Made by a program: the position numbers and the translations under genes. A DNA stretch of 64,000 nt from Clostridiales bacterium (GTDB lineage Bacteria; Bacillota; Clostridia; Oscillospirales; Oscillospiraceae): NCBI GenBank assembly GCA_004557075.1, contig SFEX01000001.1:124001-188000 (forward strand), in the 5' to 3' direction. The first letter of the stretch is position 1. Each line of letters begins with the position of its first letter. A model generated the notes under the pieces. That model was not told the DNA's origin. It did no database searches and saw only the letters and a list, made by a program, of their open reading frames with translations. Shown here piece by piece: positions 15,849 through 24,646 of this stretch.

Positions 15849-17069
15849 TTATTTTAATACTATTTTGTTATAATTTTTCTTTCCACGCCTTATAATGATG
15901 CCGTTCTTTAGCTCGTCGGCAGTAAAGCTCTTGGAAATATCAGTGACCTTTTCGTCGTTTGCCGACACACCGCCCTGCTGGACGTTTCTGCGAGCCTCGG
16001 ATTTGGATGCGCACAGGCCGGTCATCACGAGCGCAGTCAGGATATCCACGCTGCCGTCGGTAAGCTCAGCCTCGGTGATCTCTGTTGTGGGCATATCGCC
16101 GCCGCCTGCACCGCCGAACAGTGACTTTGCGGAAGCTTCGGCCTTCTTTGCCTCCTCCTCGCCGTGTACAAGCGCAGTGAGTTCGTATGCAAGGATCTCC
16201 TTTGCCTTGTTGAGCTGAGAACCTTCCCACTCGGCCATCTCATCTATCTGCTCAAGAGGCAGGAAGGTGAGCATACGCAGGCACTTAATAACGTCAGCGT
16301 CGTCAACGTTGCGCCAATACTGGTAAAAATCATAGGGGGTTGTCTTGTTCGGATCGAGCCAAACAGCACCGGATGCGGTTTTACCCATCTTTTTGCCCTC
16401 TGAGTTGAGAAGCAGTGTGATGGTCATGGCGTGAGCGTCCTTGCCGAGCTTGCGGCGGATAAGCTCTGTACCACCGAGCATATTGCTCCACTGGTCGTTG
16501 CCGCCAAACTGCATATTGCAGCCATAATGCTGGAACATGTAGTAGAAGTCATAGCTCTGCATTATCATGTAGTTGAATTCGAGGAAACTGAGTCCCTTTT
16601 CCATGCGCTGCTTATAGCACTCGGCGCGCAGCATATTATTAACAGAGAAGCAGGCGCCGACATCGCGCAGCAGCTCAATGTAATTTAGCGGCTTGAGCCA
16701 CTCGGAGTTTCTCAGCATAAGCGCCTTGCCCTCGGAAAAGTCAATGAACTTCTCCATCTGCTTCTTGAAGCACTCTGCATTGTGCTGTATTGCCTCTTCG
16801 GTAAGCATCTGACGCATATCGGTTCTACCTGACGGGTCGCCTATCAGCGTTGTGCCGTCGCCGATAAGGGCAATAGGCTTATTTCCAGCCATCTGAAGCC
16901 GCTTCATAAGGCACAGTGCCATGAAATGACCGACATGCAGAGAATCTGCGGTGCAGTCAAAGCCAATATAGAATGTGGCTTTGCCGTTGTTTATCATTTC
17001 CTTGATTTCTTCTTCATTCGTTACCTGGGCAATAAGTCCTCTGGCAACAAGCTCCTCGTAAATCTTCAT
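15849..17069 (-). CDS. tyrS: Tyrosyl-tRNA synthetase
   Basis: The 406-residue class I synthetase charges tRNA(Tyr). The HIGH motif appears as HVGH (near residue 46) and KMSKS as KMGKT (near 229). The tyrosine-binding segment QSYDFYYMFQHYG lies between, and the C-terminal 60 residues form an S4-like RNA-binding domain. Expression should follow uncharged tRNA(Tyr) through the T-box located upstream of the preceding gene. Confidence 0.97.
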   Translation of the reverse strand: MKIYEELVARGLIAQVTNEEEIKEMINNGKATFYIGFDCTADSLHVGHFMALCLMKRLQMAGNKPIALIGDGTTLIGDPSGRTDMRQMLTEEAIQHNAECFKKQMEKFIDFSEGKALMLRNSEWLKPLNYIELLRDVGACFSVNNMLRAECYKQRMEKGLSFLEFNYMIMQSYDFYYMFQHYGCNMQFGGNDQWSNMLGGTELIRRKLGKDAHAMTITLLLNSEGKKMGKTASGAVWLDPNKTTPYDFYQYWRNVDDADVIKCLRMLTFLPLEQIDEMAEWEGSQLNKAKEILAYELTALVHGEEEAKKAEASAKSLFGGAGGGDMPTTEITEAELTDGSVDILTALVMTGLCASKSEARRNVQQGGVSANDEKVTDISKSFTADELKNGIIIRRGKKNYNKIVLK

Positions 17070-17083
17070 TTTTCTCTCCTAAT

Positions 17084-17473
17084 TTAAGTTTTATCTTTAA
17101 TCAGTTTTTCGGCATACTCAGCCATATAACAGATTATTTCATTGCAGTCTATGTTACCTTTAAGCTCCGAGCATCTTACTCCACCATATTTCTCTTTGGC
17201 AACAGCAACGCACTCTTTGGCAAACAGCGCTATTTTATCTTTTGCAGCCTCATCATTGCTGTCGGTAAACGGATAAGCCGCACCGACTGCCATGACAGCT
17301 CCTGAAATTGCACCGCATATCTCTCCGCTTCTGACGCCGCCTCCAAAGCCGCCGGATACCGCGAGCGCAGTATTTTCGTCCAAACCTGCCAGCTCCGCAC
17401 ATGCCACGGCAACTGACTGCGCACAATTATAGCCTTTTTTGTGCCAATCCAATGCTCTTTCTCTAATATCCAT
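17084..17473 (-). CDS. C_GCAxxG_C_C family redox-type protein
   Basis: A 129-residue member of the C_GCAxxG_C_C family (Pfam CGCAxxGCC). Conserved parts are GYNCAQSV near residue 16, GGGVRSGEICGAISGAV near 44-60, RCSEL near 100 and a late cysteine in CNEIICYM. The family is thought to bind metal or act in redox reactions, but no reaction is established. I place the start at the ATG at 17473, seven bases after AGGAGG; an upstream start would lie inside the T-box terminator. It is the first gene behind the tyrosine T-box. Confidence 0.85.
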   Translation of the reverse strand: MDIRERALDWHKKGYNCAQSVAVACAELAGLDENTALAVSGGFGGGVRSGEICGAISGAVMAVGAAYPFTDSNDEAAKDKIALFAKECVAVAKEKYGGVRCSELKGNIDCNEIICYMAEYAEKLIKDKT

Positions 17474-17490
17474 AATTCCTCCTGTAAGTA

Positions 17491-17737
17491 AAAACCCCCT
17501 GTCTTTCGGACAGAGGGCGTAATTACGCGGTACCACCTCTATGCGCCAAGCTCTCGCAAGCCCGGCCTCGGTGAGTTCTTGACTCCACGCTATATCGGGC
17601 GAAACCCGTCACAGCCTACTTGATTCGGTGTGCCGCTCCGAGCCGTATTCAAACGTCCCCGCTCTCCCCTTTTCAGCATACAGGGGCTCTCTGTGCAGCC
17701 GGAATGCGCTCTACTCTTGCTCTTCATCGCGTTTGCT
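17491..17737 (-). promoter_or_regulatory. T-box riboswitch, tyrosine specifier
   Basis: The T-box sequence AGGTGGTACCGCG lies at 17538-17526 on the minus strand, followed by the terminator CCCTCTGTCC-GAAA-GACAGGGGG and a T run (to about 17491). Stem I occupies about 17725-17620. Its 3' strand has GAATAC, and the TAC at 17647-17645 is in the specifier position, which codes tyrosine. Uncharged tRNA(Tyr) would open the terminator and allow transcription of the Cys-rich protein, tyrS and the YbaK-like gene. Confidence 0.9.
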
Positions 17738-17743
17738 CAGAAA

Positions 17744-17772
17744 ATTATACTAAACTAAGCCTGCCTTGTCAA
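17744..17772 (-). promoter_or_regulatory. Consensus promoter of the T-box operon
   Basis: A perfect TTGACA (17772-17767), 17-base spacer and perfect TATAAT (17749-17744). The -35 box lies within the last codons of recN. This is the strongest-looking promoter in the window. Confidence 0.9.
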
Positions 17773-19440
17773 CTTATATTTATCCGCGGCGGCAAGCTGT
17801 TCTTCCGCGCCTGCAAGCGTTGTATCGGTAACAACATCTCCGCCGTAGAGCCGTGCAAGCTCCTTTCGCCTGCCCTGCCGGTCAAGCTCAGTGACCTCGG
17901 TATAGGTTCTTCCGCCGCGCTCGCTTTTGCTTATAAGGGCATGGCTATCGGCAATGGCGGCTATCTGAGGCAGATGCGTTATGCACAGAACCTGCTTGCC
18001 GCAGGACAGGTCGGACATTTTTTCTCCCACCCGCTGGGCGGCAATGCCTGAAACGCCGGTGTCTATCTCATCGAAAACCATAGTATCAATGGGGTCGCTT
18101 TTTGAAAACACCGTTTTCATTGCAAGCATTATTCGGCTGAGCTCACCGCCGGAAGCGATTTTTGATATTCTGCCAAGCTCCATACCGGCATTTGCGGAAA
18201 TCAGAAAACGCACCTCATCCGCTCCGTTGGCGCCGAAGCCGGCTTTGCTCTCTATAGGCTCAATTGCAACGGCAAACCGAGCCGATGGCATACTGAGGTC
18301 TCTAAGCTCTGATGTTATGCGCGCTTCAAGCTCTTTTGCGGCCGCTTTTCTGCACTTTGTCAGCTCCGCTGCCGCCCTTCTGCAATTCTCGGTGTGCTTT
18401 TCAAGCTGCTTTTCAAGCTTTTCGAGCATATCGTCGGCATATTCAAGCTCTGAAAGCTTTTTTCTGCACCCGTCAAGATGCGCCAGCATGCCTTCTTCAT
18501 CGGCGTTGTATTTCCTGCGCAGCTTTTTGAGCAGAGCAAGACGCGACTCAATATTGTCGTATTCCTCGGGCGAAAACTCAAGGCTGTCCCTGAAATCGCG
18601 TATACGCTCCGAAGCGTCATATATAAGTGCTGACGCATTTTCAATGATGCCTGCCGTCTCGCGCAGTTCGTCGGTAATAAACGCAGCCTTATTCATCAGC
18701 ATTGCGGCTTCATCCGTCAATGCCGCAGCGCTGCTGTCTGCTCCGTAAAGGGCATTATATGCGCCGTCTATCGCCTCCGTGAGCTTTTCGTAGTTGCGGA
18801 GAATATCTCGCTTTGCCGAAAGCTCGTCTTCCTCTCCTATCTTCAGATTCGCATTTTTAAGCTCTTCTATCTGATATTTAAGGCTGTCAGCCATGCGGGC
18901 TTTCTCAATCTCGTCCATGCTCAGGCGCTCGATCTCACGCTTGCAGGAGACATACGCACTGTATGCCGACTTATACGCGCAAAGCGGCTCCGAAAGCTCT
19001 CCGAAGCTGTCAAGATACTCTCTGTGGCGGCTCTCATCCATAAGCAATCTGCCGTCGTTCTGTCCGTGTATGTCAAGGAGAAGCGTGCCCAGCTCACGAA
19101 GCTGCGCTACGGACACCGGGTTTCCGCATACGCGGCAACTGCTTTTCCCGTCAGCGCTTATCCTGCGCTGAATAATTATCTCATCCTCAAGCTCAATTTC
19201 ATTCTTCTTGAACCACTCTTCGGCACAGTCCGATTCAAACACAGCCGATACTGTGCCCTTTTCCGTGCCGCTGCGAACGATATCACGGCTGGTTCTGGAG
19301 CCTAACACGGCGCTGAGCGCGTCAATAATGATAGATTTGCCCGCGCCAGTTTCGCCCGTGAGAACGGTAAGACCGGGGCGAAATTCCATATCTGCTTTTT
19401 CAATTACGGCAATATTCTCAATATGCAGTTCTGTAAGCAT
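17755..19440 (-). CDS. recN: DNA repair protein RecN
   Basis: The 561-residue SMC-like ATPase acts in double-strand break repair. Walker A is LTGETGAGKS (near residue 27), the ABC signature is ASGGELSRIMLA (near 429) and Walker B is TMVFDEIDTGVSG (near 454). Long coiled coils fill the middle (about 160-400). It is the last gene of the nusB-to-recN block; the argR gene precedes it by 12 bases. Its final codons hold the -35 element of the T-box promoter. Confidence 0.96.
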   Translation of the reverse strand: MLTELHIENIAVIEKADMEFRPGLTVLTGETGAGKSIIIDALSAVLGSRTSRDIVRSGTEKGTVSAVFESDCAEEWFKKNEIELEDEIIIQRRISADGKSSCRVCGNPVSVAQLRELGTLLLDIHGQNDGRLLMDESRHREYLDSFGELSEPLCAYKSAYSAYVSCKREIERLSMDEIEKARMADSLKYQIEELKNANLKIGEEDELSAKRDILRNYEKLTEAIDGAYNALYGADSSAAALTDEAAMLMNKAAFITDELRETAGIIENASALIYDASERIRDFRDSLEFSPEEYDNIESRLALLKKLRRKYNADEEGMLAHLDGCRKKLSELEYADDMLEKLEKQLEKHTENCRRAAAELTKCRKAAAKELEARITSELRDLSMPSARFAVAIEPIESKAGFGANGADEVRFLISANAGMELGRISKIASGGELSRIMLAMKTVFSKSDPIDTMVFDEIDTGVSGIAAQRVGEKMSDLSCGKQVLCITHLPQIAAIADSHALISKSERGGRTYTEVTELDRQGRRKELARLYGGDVVTDTTLAGAEEQLAAADKYKLTRQA

Positions 19441-19452
19441 ATCCGCCCCTCT

Positions 19453-19905
19453 TTATCGGAACATTTCTTCTATCTCGTTGCAGAAGTCCTCTGCGGCCTT
19501 GTTGTCTTTCATTGCAAGAAACGCTGTATCGTCGCCGGCCAATGTGCCCGCAAGCGTCTCAATATGCATGGAATCGAGCGTCGAGCAGGCGGCAGGTGCA
19601 AGACCCGGCAGAGTTTTTATAACGATAATATTCTGCGCGACGTTATACGATGTTACGCTTTCTCTGAATATTTTGCGAAGTCTGCTGTCATGGTCGGAAT
19701 TTTTCGACTTACCGTTTACGACATAGTGATATTTGCCGTTGTTGCCAAGCTCCTTAACAAGCTGAAGCTCCTTTATATCCCGGGAAAGGGTCGCCTGTGT
19801 ACTGCTGACTCCTCGCTCGGCAAGCGCCTTGATAAGCTGTCCCTGGGTTTCAATTTCCTGCTCAGTGATAATTTGCAGTATAGCGCTCTGTCTTGATGTT
19901 TTCAA
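19453..19905 (-). CDS. argR: Arginine repressor ArgR
   Basis: A 150-residue hexameric regulator of arginine metabolism. The N-terminal winged helix has ATLSRDIKELQLVK (near residue 37). The C-terminal arginine-binding domain has GTLAGDDTAFL (near 118) with the paired aspartates. The position between nadK and recN is the one usual for argR (ahrC) in Clostridia and Bacilli. No arginine biosynthesis gene is in the window, so targets lie elsewhere. Confidence 0.94.
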   Translation of the reverse strand: MKTSRQSAILQIITEQEIETQGQLIKALAERGVSSTQATLSRDIKELQLVKELGNNGKYHYVVNGKSKNSDHDSRLRKIFRESVTSYNVAQNIIVIKTLPGLAPAACSTLDSMHIETLAGTLAGDDTAFLAMKDNKAAEDFCNEIEEMFR

Positions 19906-19920
19906 TTTCAGACCTCCTGT

Positions 19921-20787
19921 TTATCTGGTCTTGTACAGAAGCTTCTCAAAAGTAAGATCATAGAAGCTTTTCTGCCCTAAATGTATCAAATTTGCAGTCT
20001 TATCTGATTGTTTGATAACAACGATATCATTGTTGGCAAGGTCAATTCCATCCGAGCCGTCAACGGAAACATATGCTCTCCTGTCGTGGATCTTTTCTGC
20101 TCCGACAGTTACCGTATGCTGCGGTGCCAGCACAAAGCTCTTAGCTCCCATAACATGCGCACAGATCGGTGAAATAATGATGTTCCTCGCCTCCGGTTCA
20201 ACAATAGGCCCGCCGGCGGACATGGAATAGCCGGTAGAGCCTGTCGGCGTTGCGACAACGATACCGTCGCCGGAAAAGCTCATGATGCGGTCGCCATCGC
20301 AGCAGGCGGTGATTTTTATGCAGTCGCCCATGCCATGAATGACAACGTCATTAAGCCCGCAGTCGGAATAGACTACCTTTCCCCCACGCATAAGCTTGAC
20401 ATCGATCATCATTCTGCGGCTCTCAAGATAATTGCCCGCTGCGGCCTCAAGGATCATATCGAGATATTCAGGCTCAAGCGACGCCATAAAGCCCTTAGTT
20501 CCGAGGTTTATACCGAGCATGGGCGTATCGCTGTGGTTGAGATAACGTGCGGTGTGGAGTATCGTACCGTCACCGCCGATGACCATAAACATGAAGGCTT
20601 TGCCTGTTACTTCAGTCCATGGCGTTATTTCAATATCTTTCGGTATAGCACTGCTGTCATCCGAACCGAAAACAGGACATACTGCAACATCGTATCCGTT
20701 ATCGGACAAAATATCACGGGCTTTTTTTGTAAGCTCAAGTCCGCAATCCCTGTACGGGTTGGGACACAGCACGATCAGCTTTGACAT
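19921..20787 (-). CDS. nadK: NAD kinase
   Basis: This 288-residue cytosolic kinase makes NADP from NAD. The diagnostic GGDGT motif is in VIGGDGTILH (near residue 72), the glycine-rich GTKGFMASLE is near 96, and the NAD-binding TPTGSTGYSMSAGGP is near 180. Length is normal. It lies nine bases after tlyA within the conserved operon. Confidence 0.96.
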   Translation of the reverse strand: MSKLIVLCPNPYRDCGLELTKKARDILSDNGYDVAVCPVFGSDDSSAIPKDIEITPWTEVTGKAFMFMVIGGDGTILHTARYLNHSDTPMLGINLGTKGFMASLEPEYLDMILEAAAGNYLESRRMMIDVKLMRGGKVVYSDCGLNDVVIHGMGDCIKITACCDGDRIMSFSGDGIVVATPTGSTGYSMSAGGPIVEPEARNIIISPICAHVMGAKSFVLAPQHTVTVGAEKIHDRRAYVSVDGSDGIDLANNDIVVIKQSDKTANLIHLGQKSFYDLTFEKLLYKTR

Positions 20788-20796
20788 ATTTTAACC

Positions 20797-21600
20797 TCAC
20801 AGACATTCATGAGATGCCTCAACTACAGCTTCTGCATCGATCTTCGGTGCATCAAAGCTGCCTTTTTTCATATAGCACAGATATTCCCTGTTGCCCTCCG
20901 GGCCTTTAATGGGAGAATAATCAAGTCCCATGACAGTAAGCCTTGCACTCGCAGCAAACTGAAGGACGCTTTCTATAACCGAGAGGTGCACCGCCTTATC
21001 GCGGACGACGCCTTTTTTGCCGACATCTTCTCTTCCGGCCTCAAACTGCGGCTTTATAAGGCACATAATGTCCGCGCCTTCTTTTAAAAGCGCGCATACG
21101 GCTGGAAGCACAAGCTTTATCGAGATAAATGACAGATCCATGACGGCAATGTCAATTGGCTCGGGCACCTGTTCTGAGCTTATATATCTTATATTTGTGC
21201 GCTCCATGTTAACAACGCGCTCATCCTGCCTTAGGCTCCATGCGAGCTGGCCATATCCGACGTCAATGGAGTATACCCTTGCCGCACCGTTTTTCAGCAG
21301 TACATCAGTAAATCCGCCGGTAGAGGCACCGCAGTCCATGCATATCTTGCCGGCGGGATTTATCGGAAAGACTTTCAAAGCTTTTTCAAGTTTAAAGCCG
21401 CCTCGGCTTACATACGGCAAGGCAGAGCCTTTCACTTCAACGCTCGCGTCCGGTGCGACCTGCATGCCGGGCTTGTCCGCCCGCTGACCGTCAACAAACA
21501 CAAGTCCGCTCATTATAGTTGTTTTTGCCTTTTCGCGGCTCTCAGTGAGACCGAGGTCAAAAACGAGCTGGTCTAATCTTATTTTCTTCACCTTGTACAT
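20797..21600 (-). CDS. tlyA: TlyA-family rRNA methyltransferase
   Basis: A 267-residue protein with an N-terminal S4 RNA-binding domain (about residues 7-65) and a FtsJ-like methyltransferase domain with the SAM-binding CMDCGASTGGFTDVLLKNGA (near 93). TlyA proteins 2'-O-methylate ribosomal RNA; some relatives are called hemolysin A. The ATG at 21600 lies inside the end of dxs, a 44-base overlap, but GGAGGG eight bases upstream supports it. Confidence 0.92.
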   Translation of the reverse strand: MYKVKKIRLDQLVFDLGLTESREKAKTTIMSGLVFVDGQRADKPGMQVAPDASVEVKGSALPYVSRGGFKLEKALKVFPINPAGKICMDCGASTGGFTDVLLKNGAARVYSIDVGYGQLAWSLRQDERVVNMERTNIRYISSEQVPEPIDIAVMDLSFISIKLVLPAVCALLKEGADIMCLIKPQFEAGREDVGKKGVVRDKAVHLSVIESVLQFAASARLTVMGLDYSPIKGPEGNREYLCYMKKGSFDAPKIDAEAVVEASHECL

Positions 21601-23440
21601 CTATCCCTCCAAGCATTCTGCATGCAGCTTCAAAAAGGCTGTCCGCATCCAGGCCGCAGTGACGCCTCAGCTCTTGGGGAGAGCCGTGAGTAACGACGCC
21701 GCTGCCGAGATTCACACAGCAGGAAGCTTTGACAGGAATGCAGCTTTGCTCCGCAGCGGCCATGATGCTGTCAGCAACACATCCGCTTCGGCAGACCTCC
21801 TCTGCCATAAGGAAAACACCGGTCTTTTTAAGGGAGGCTAAAACATCATCATATGGATGCAGATGCAGGCTCGAAAGCTTTATAACGTCAGCGCTTATTC
21901 CGTGTGCTTTAAGCTTATCAGCCAGTTCGAGCATAGTATTTATCGTAGTGCCGTAAGCGGCCAGCGTAATATTATCTCCGTCAAGGAGCTTAATGCTTGG
22001 GGATATATCGCAACCCTTGTAAGCCCCCTCGCCGCCGCGAGGATATCTTATCGCAACAGGCCCGTCAAGCTCGTTAATGGCCATATCAAGCATTTGCTCA
22101 AGCTCCGCGAAGCTAGCCGGACAGAGGATCTGCATATACGGTACAGAGCTTAAATAGCTCAGATCGAACAAGCCGTGGTGCGTTTCCCCGTCGTTTCCGA
22201 CGAGTCCTGCACGATCTACGCAGAATACAACATGAAGGCGTTGCAGTGATATGTCATGGATAAGCATATCGTAAGCTCTCTGCAAAAAGCTGGAGTAGAT
22301 GGCGATCACGGGTACTAGCCCCTGCTTTGCCATGCCCGCAGCCATTGAAACGGCCTCCTGCTCGGCAATGCCGACATCGAAGAAGCGCTCAGGGTATTTA
22401 ACTTCAAATTTATCGAGCCCTGTGCCGGATGACATTGCGGCAGTTATCGCGACAATATCGCCGTTATCCTTTGCAAGTTCAATGAGCTTGTCTCCGAAAA
22501 CAGAGGAAAAGCAGCACTGACTATCCGGCATAGCGCCCGTGACGGGATCGAATGAGCTCACGCCGTGGTACTTATCGGGATGCTCCTCGGCAAAGCGGCA
22601 ACCCTTACCCTTCTTGCTTATGACATGCACAAGCACGGGAGCCGACATCTCCTTTGCCCAGCGTATGACCGTCTCAAGCTGTTCTACATCGTGGCCGTCA
22701 ACGGGTCCGAGATAGTAAATGCCCATGGCGTCAAAAATATTTGATGGGAGTATTGTCTTTTTAAGAGCCTCCTTAAGCTTATGATTGGCATTATATAGCG
22801 ACGGAACATTTTCAAACGCGTTTCTGTACCAGCGTTTAAAATTAATATAACCCGGCTTTATGCGCTCCCTGGACAGCAGTTTTGCCATACCGCCAACATT
22901 GCCATTTATTGACATGCCGTTATCGTTCAGGATTATGACCATAGGCTCGCTGCTTCCGCCCACATTGGCCAAGCCCTCATAGGCAAGCCCACCTGTAAGG
23001 GCGCCATCGCCTATCACAGCTACGACATTGTAGTTTTCATTTTTAAGCGTTCTCGCTCTTGCCATTCCAAGCGCTACGGCAACCGAGGTGGAGGCATGCC
23101 CTGCAATGAAAGCATCGTCGTTCGACTCATACGGTTTCGGGAAACCGGAAATACCGCCGTAGCTGCGCAGGGTAGAAAATTCATCTCTTCTGCCGGTTAT
23201 GATCTTATGGGCATAGCTTTGGTGGCCGACGTCAAATACGATACGGTCGACAGAACTGTCGTAAACTCTGTGAAGTGCAACGGTCAGCTCTATTGTGCCG
23301 AGGTTTGAGGCAAGATGCCCTCCCGTTTTTGCCACGTTCTGTATTATGAATTCTCTCAGTTCTTCGCAAAGCACGGGCAATTGTTCCGCGCTGAGCGTTT
23401 TTATATCATTTGAGGAATTGACTTTATTCAGAATATTCAA
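21557..23440 (-). CDS. dxs: 1-deoxy-D-xylulose-5-phosphate synthase
   Basis: Dxs condenses pyruvate and glyceraldehyde-3-phosphate with thiamine diphosphate, the first step of the MEP isoprenoid pathway. The 627-residue protein has the thiamine-binding GDGALTGG (144-151), a central pyrimidine-binding domain (DVGIAEQEAVSMAAG) and the C-terminal transketolase domain. It follows ispA in the operon, and ispD, ispF and ispH are elsewhere in the window. Confidence 0.97.
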   Translation of the reverse strand: MNILNKVNSSNDIKTLSAEQLPVLCEELREFIIQNVAKTGGHLASNLGTIELTVALHRVYDSSVDRIVFDVGHQSYAHKIITGRRDEFSTLRSYGGISGFPKPYESNDDAFIAGHASTSVAVALGMARARTLKNENYNVVAVIGDGALTGGLAYEGLANVGGSSEPMVIILNDNGMSINGNVGGMAKLLSRERIKPGYINFKRWYRNAFENVPSLYNANHKLKEALKKTILPSNIFDAMGIYYLGPVDGHDVEQLETVIRWAKEMSAPVLVHVISKKGKGCRFAEEHPDKYHGVSSFDPVTGAMPDSQCCFSSVFGDKLIELAKDNGDIVAITAAMSSGTGLDKFEVKYPERFFDVGIAEQEAVSMAAGMAKQGLVPVIAIYSSFLQRAYDMLIHDISLQRLHVVFCVDRAGLVGNDGETHHGLFDLSYLSSVPYMQILCPASFAELEQMLDMAINELDGPVAIRYPRGGEGAYKGCDISPSIKLLDGDNITLAAYGTTINTMLELADKLKAHGISADVIKLSSLHLHPYDDVLASLKKTGVFLMAEEVCRSGCVADSIMAAAEQSCIPVKASCCVNLGSGVVTHGSPQELRRHCGLDADSLFEAACRMLGGIDVQGEENKIRPARF

Positions 23441-23492
23441 AACAAAACCTCTTATATAACTAAATATTCAAGTATATTTATTTAATAATAAC

Positions 23493-23532
23493 AAACCGCG
23501 GTGAATTTTACAATAGATGCTTCCCGCGGTTT
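23493..23532. terminator. Possible terminator hairpin between ispA and dxs
   Basis: AAACCGCGG (23493-23501) and CCGCGGTTT (23524-23532) form a 9-bp stem with a 22-base loop. On the minus strand the 3' arm ends in TTT and is followed by the AT-rich GTTATTATT. The region 23441-23546 is the only sizeable gap in this operon and could hold a separate dxs promoter, but I see no clear -35/-10 pair. Confidence 0.4.
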
Positions 23533-23546
23533 TGTATTAAATTTGC

Positions 23547-24413
23547 TCAGCTATTCCGAGTAACCATTGAATCGGCAAGCTCTCGCAAGAAGGCGGTATC
23601 GGTAAATACGCCGCTGAGCGCTTCCTTTGCGTGCTCTGTCAGCCTGTATATCATGCTCATGCAGCGCTCCTGACCGTAAAGCGCCATATATGTGTTCTTA
23701 TGCGACGATGCGTCAGAGCCGACGGGCTTGCCGAGCTGCTCATTTGTGCTTATAACATCAAGAACGTCGTCCCGTATCTGAAATGCCGAACCGATGCAGG
23801 CTCCGAAAAGCGTGGCCGCTTCAAGCTGCTCGTCGCTGCCTCCGGCGGCTGCAACGCCCATTTTGCATGCGGCGATAAGAAGCGCCCCGGTCTTCCTGCC
23901 GTTTATCTCGTTAAGCTCATCTTCGGTGAGACTTTTCTCCTCGCCGAGCATATCGAGAAACTGCCCCGCGCACATACCGTCGCTTCCGACGGCATCGGCC
24001 AATATTTCGGCGCAGTTTGCCCTTGCCTCTGCGGGAAGCTCGCTGCGCAAAATTGTCCCGAACGCCTCTGCCTGAAGGGCATCGCCGGCAAGAACAGCCG
24101 TGCATTCGCCGTAAACCACATGATTTGTCGGCTTTCCGCGGCGCAGGTCGTCATCATCCATGCAGGGCAGATCATCGTGAATCAGGCTGTATGTATGCAG
24201 CATTTCAATCGCACAGGCAACGGGCATAGCCTTATTTACGTCTCCGCCGGTAATGCGGCAAAATTCCAGAACCAGTATCGGCCTTATACGCTTGCCTCCG
24301 GCGGTAAGGCTATATCTCATTGACTCGAGCAGGCCGTCATAAGGGAGCCCGGCCGGAGTAAAATACTCGGAAAGTGCTGAGTCTATCTGCTCTTTATATT
24401 CTGCAATATTCAT
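23547..24413 (-). CDS. ispA: Polyprenyl (farnesyl/geranyl) diphosphate synthase
   Basis: A 288-residue short-chain trans-prenyl synthase that extends allylic diphosphates with isopentenyl diphosphate. The first aspartate-rich motif is DDLPCMDDDD (near residue 80) and the second is FQIRDDVLD (near 213). The two-residue insert in the first motif fits bacterial FPP/GGPP synthases (type II FPPS). The start overlaps the xseB stop by four bases. Product chain length cannot be fixed by eye. Confidence 0.93.
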   Translation of the reverse strand: MNIAEYKEQIDSALSEYFTPAGLPYDGLLESMRYSLTAGGKRIRPILVLEFCRITGGDVNKAMPVACAIEMLHTYSLIHDDLPCMDDDDLRRGKPTNHVVYGECTAVLAGDALQAEAFGTILRSELPAEARANCAEILADAVGSDGMCAGQFLDMLGEEKSLTEDELNEINGRKTGALLIAACKMGVAAAGGSDEQLEAATLFGACIGSAFQIRDDVLDVISTNEQLGKPVGSDASSHKNTYMALYGQERCMSMIYRLTEHAKEALSGVFTDTAFLRELADSMVTRNS

Positions 24414-24646
24414 AGCTTGGCATCCTCAAATGGAAGCTCGATAGGCTCGCCGTCCGCTCCCTTTTTAAGCTTTACTACTGCCTGCTCGGCTTCGTTGAGC
24501 AGGGTATCGCAGTTTGTGATAAGGCTCGTCCCCTCCTCGAACAGCTTCAGTGAATCGCTAAGCGGCGCGTCTCCCCGCTCGAGCGTTTTGACTATCTCCT
24601 CGAGTCTGCTTATCGACTGCTCAAAGCTGAGCTTCTTATCATTCAT
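24410..24646 (-). CDS. xseB: Exodeoxyribonuclease VII small subunit
   Basis: A 78-residue helical protein with the family signature LSFEQSISRLEEIVKTLERG at the N-terminus and SLKLFEEGTSL after it. It forms the small subunit that binds XseA for single-strand DNA degradation. It overlaps xseA by eight bases and ispA by four. Confidence 0.94.
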   Translation of the reverse strand: MNDKKLSFEQSISRLEEIVKTLERGDAPLSDSLKLFEEGTSLITNCDTLLNEAEQAVVKLKKGADGEPIELPFEDAKL

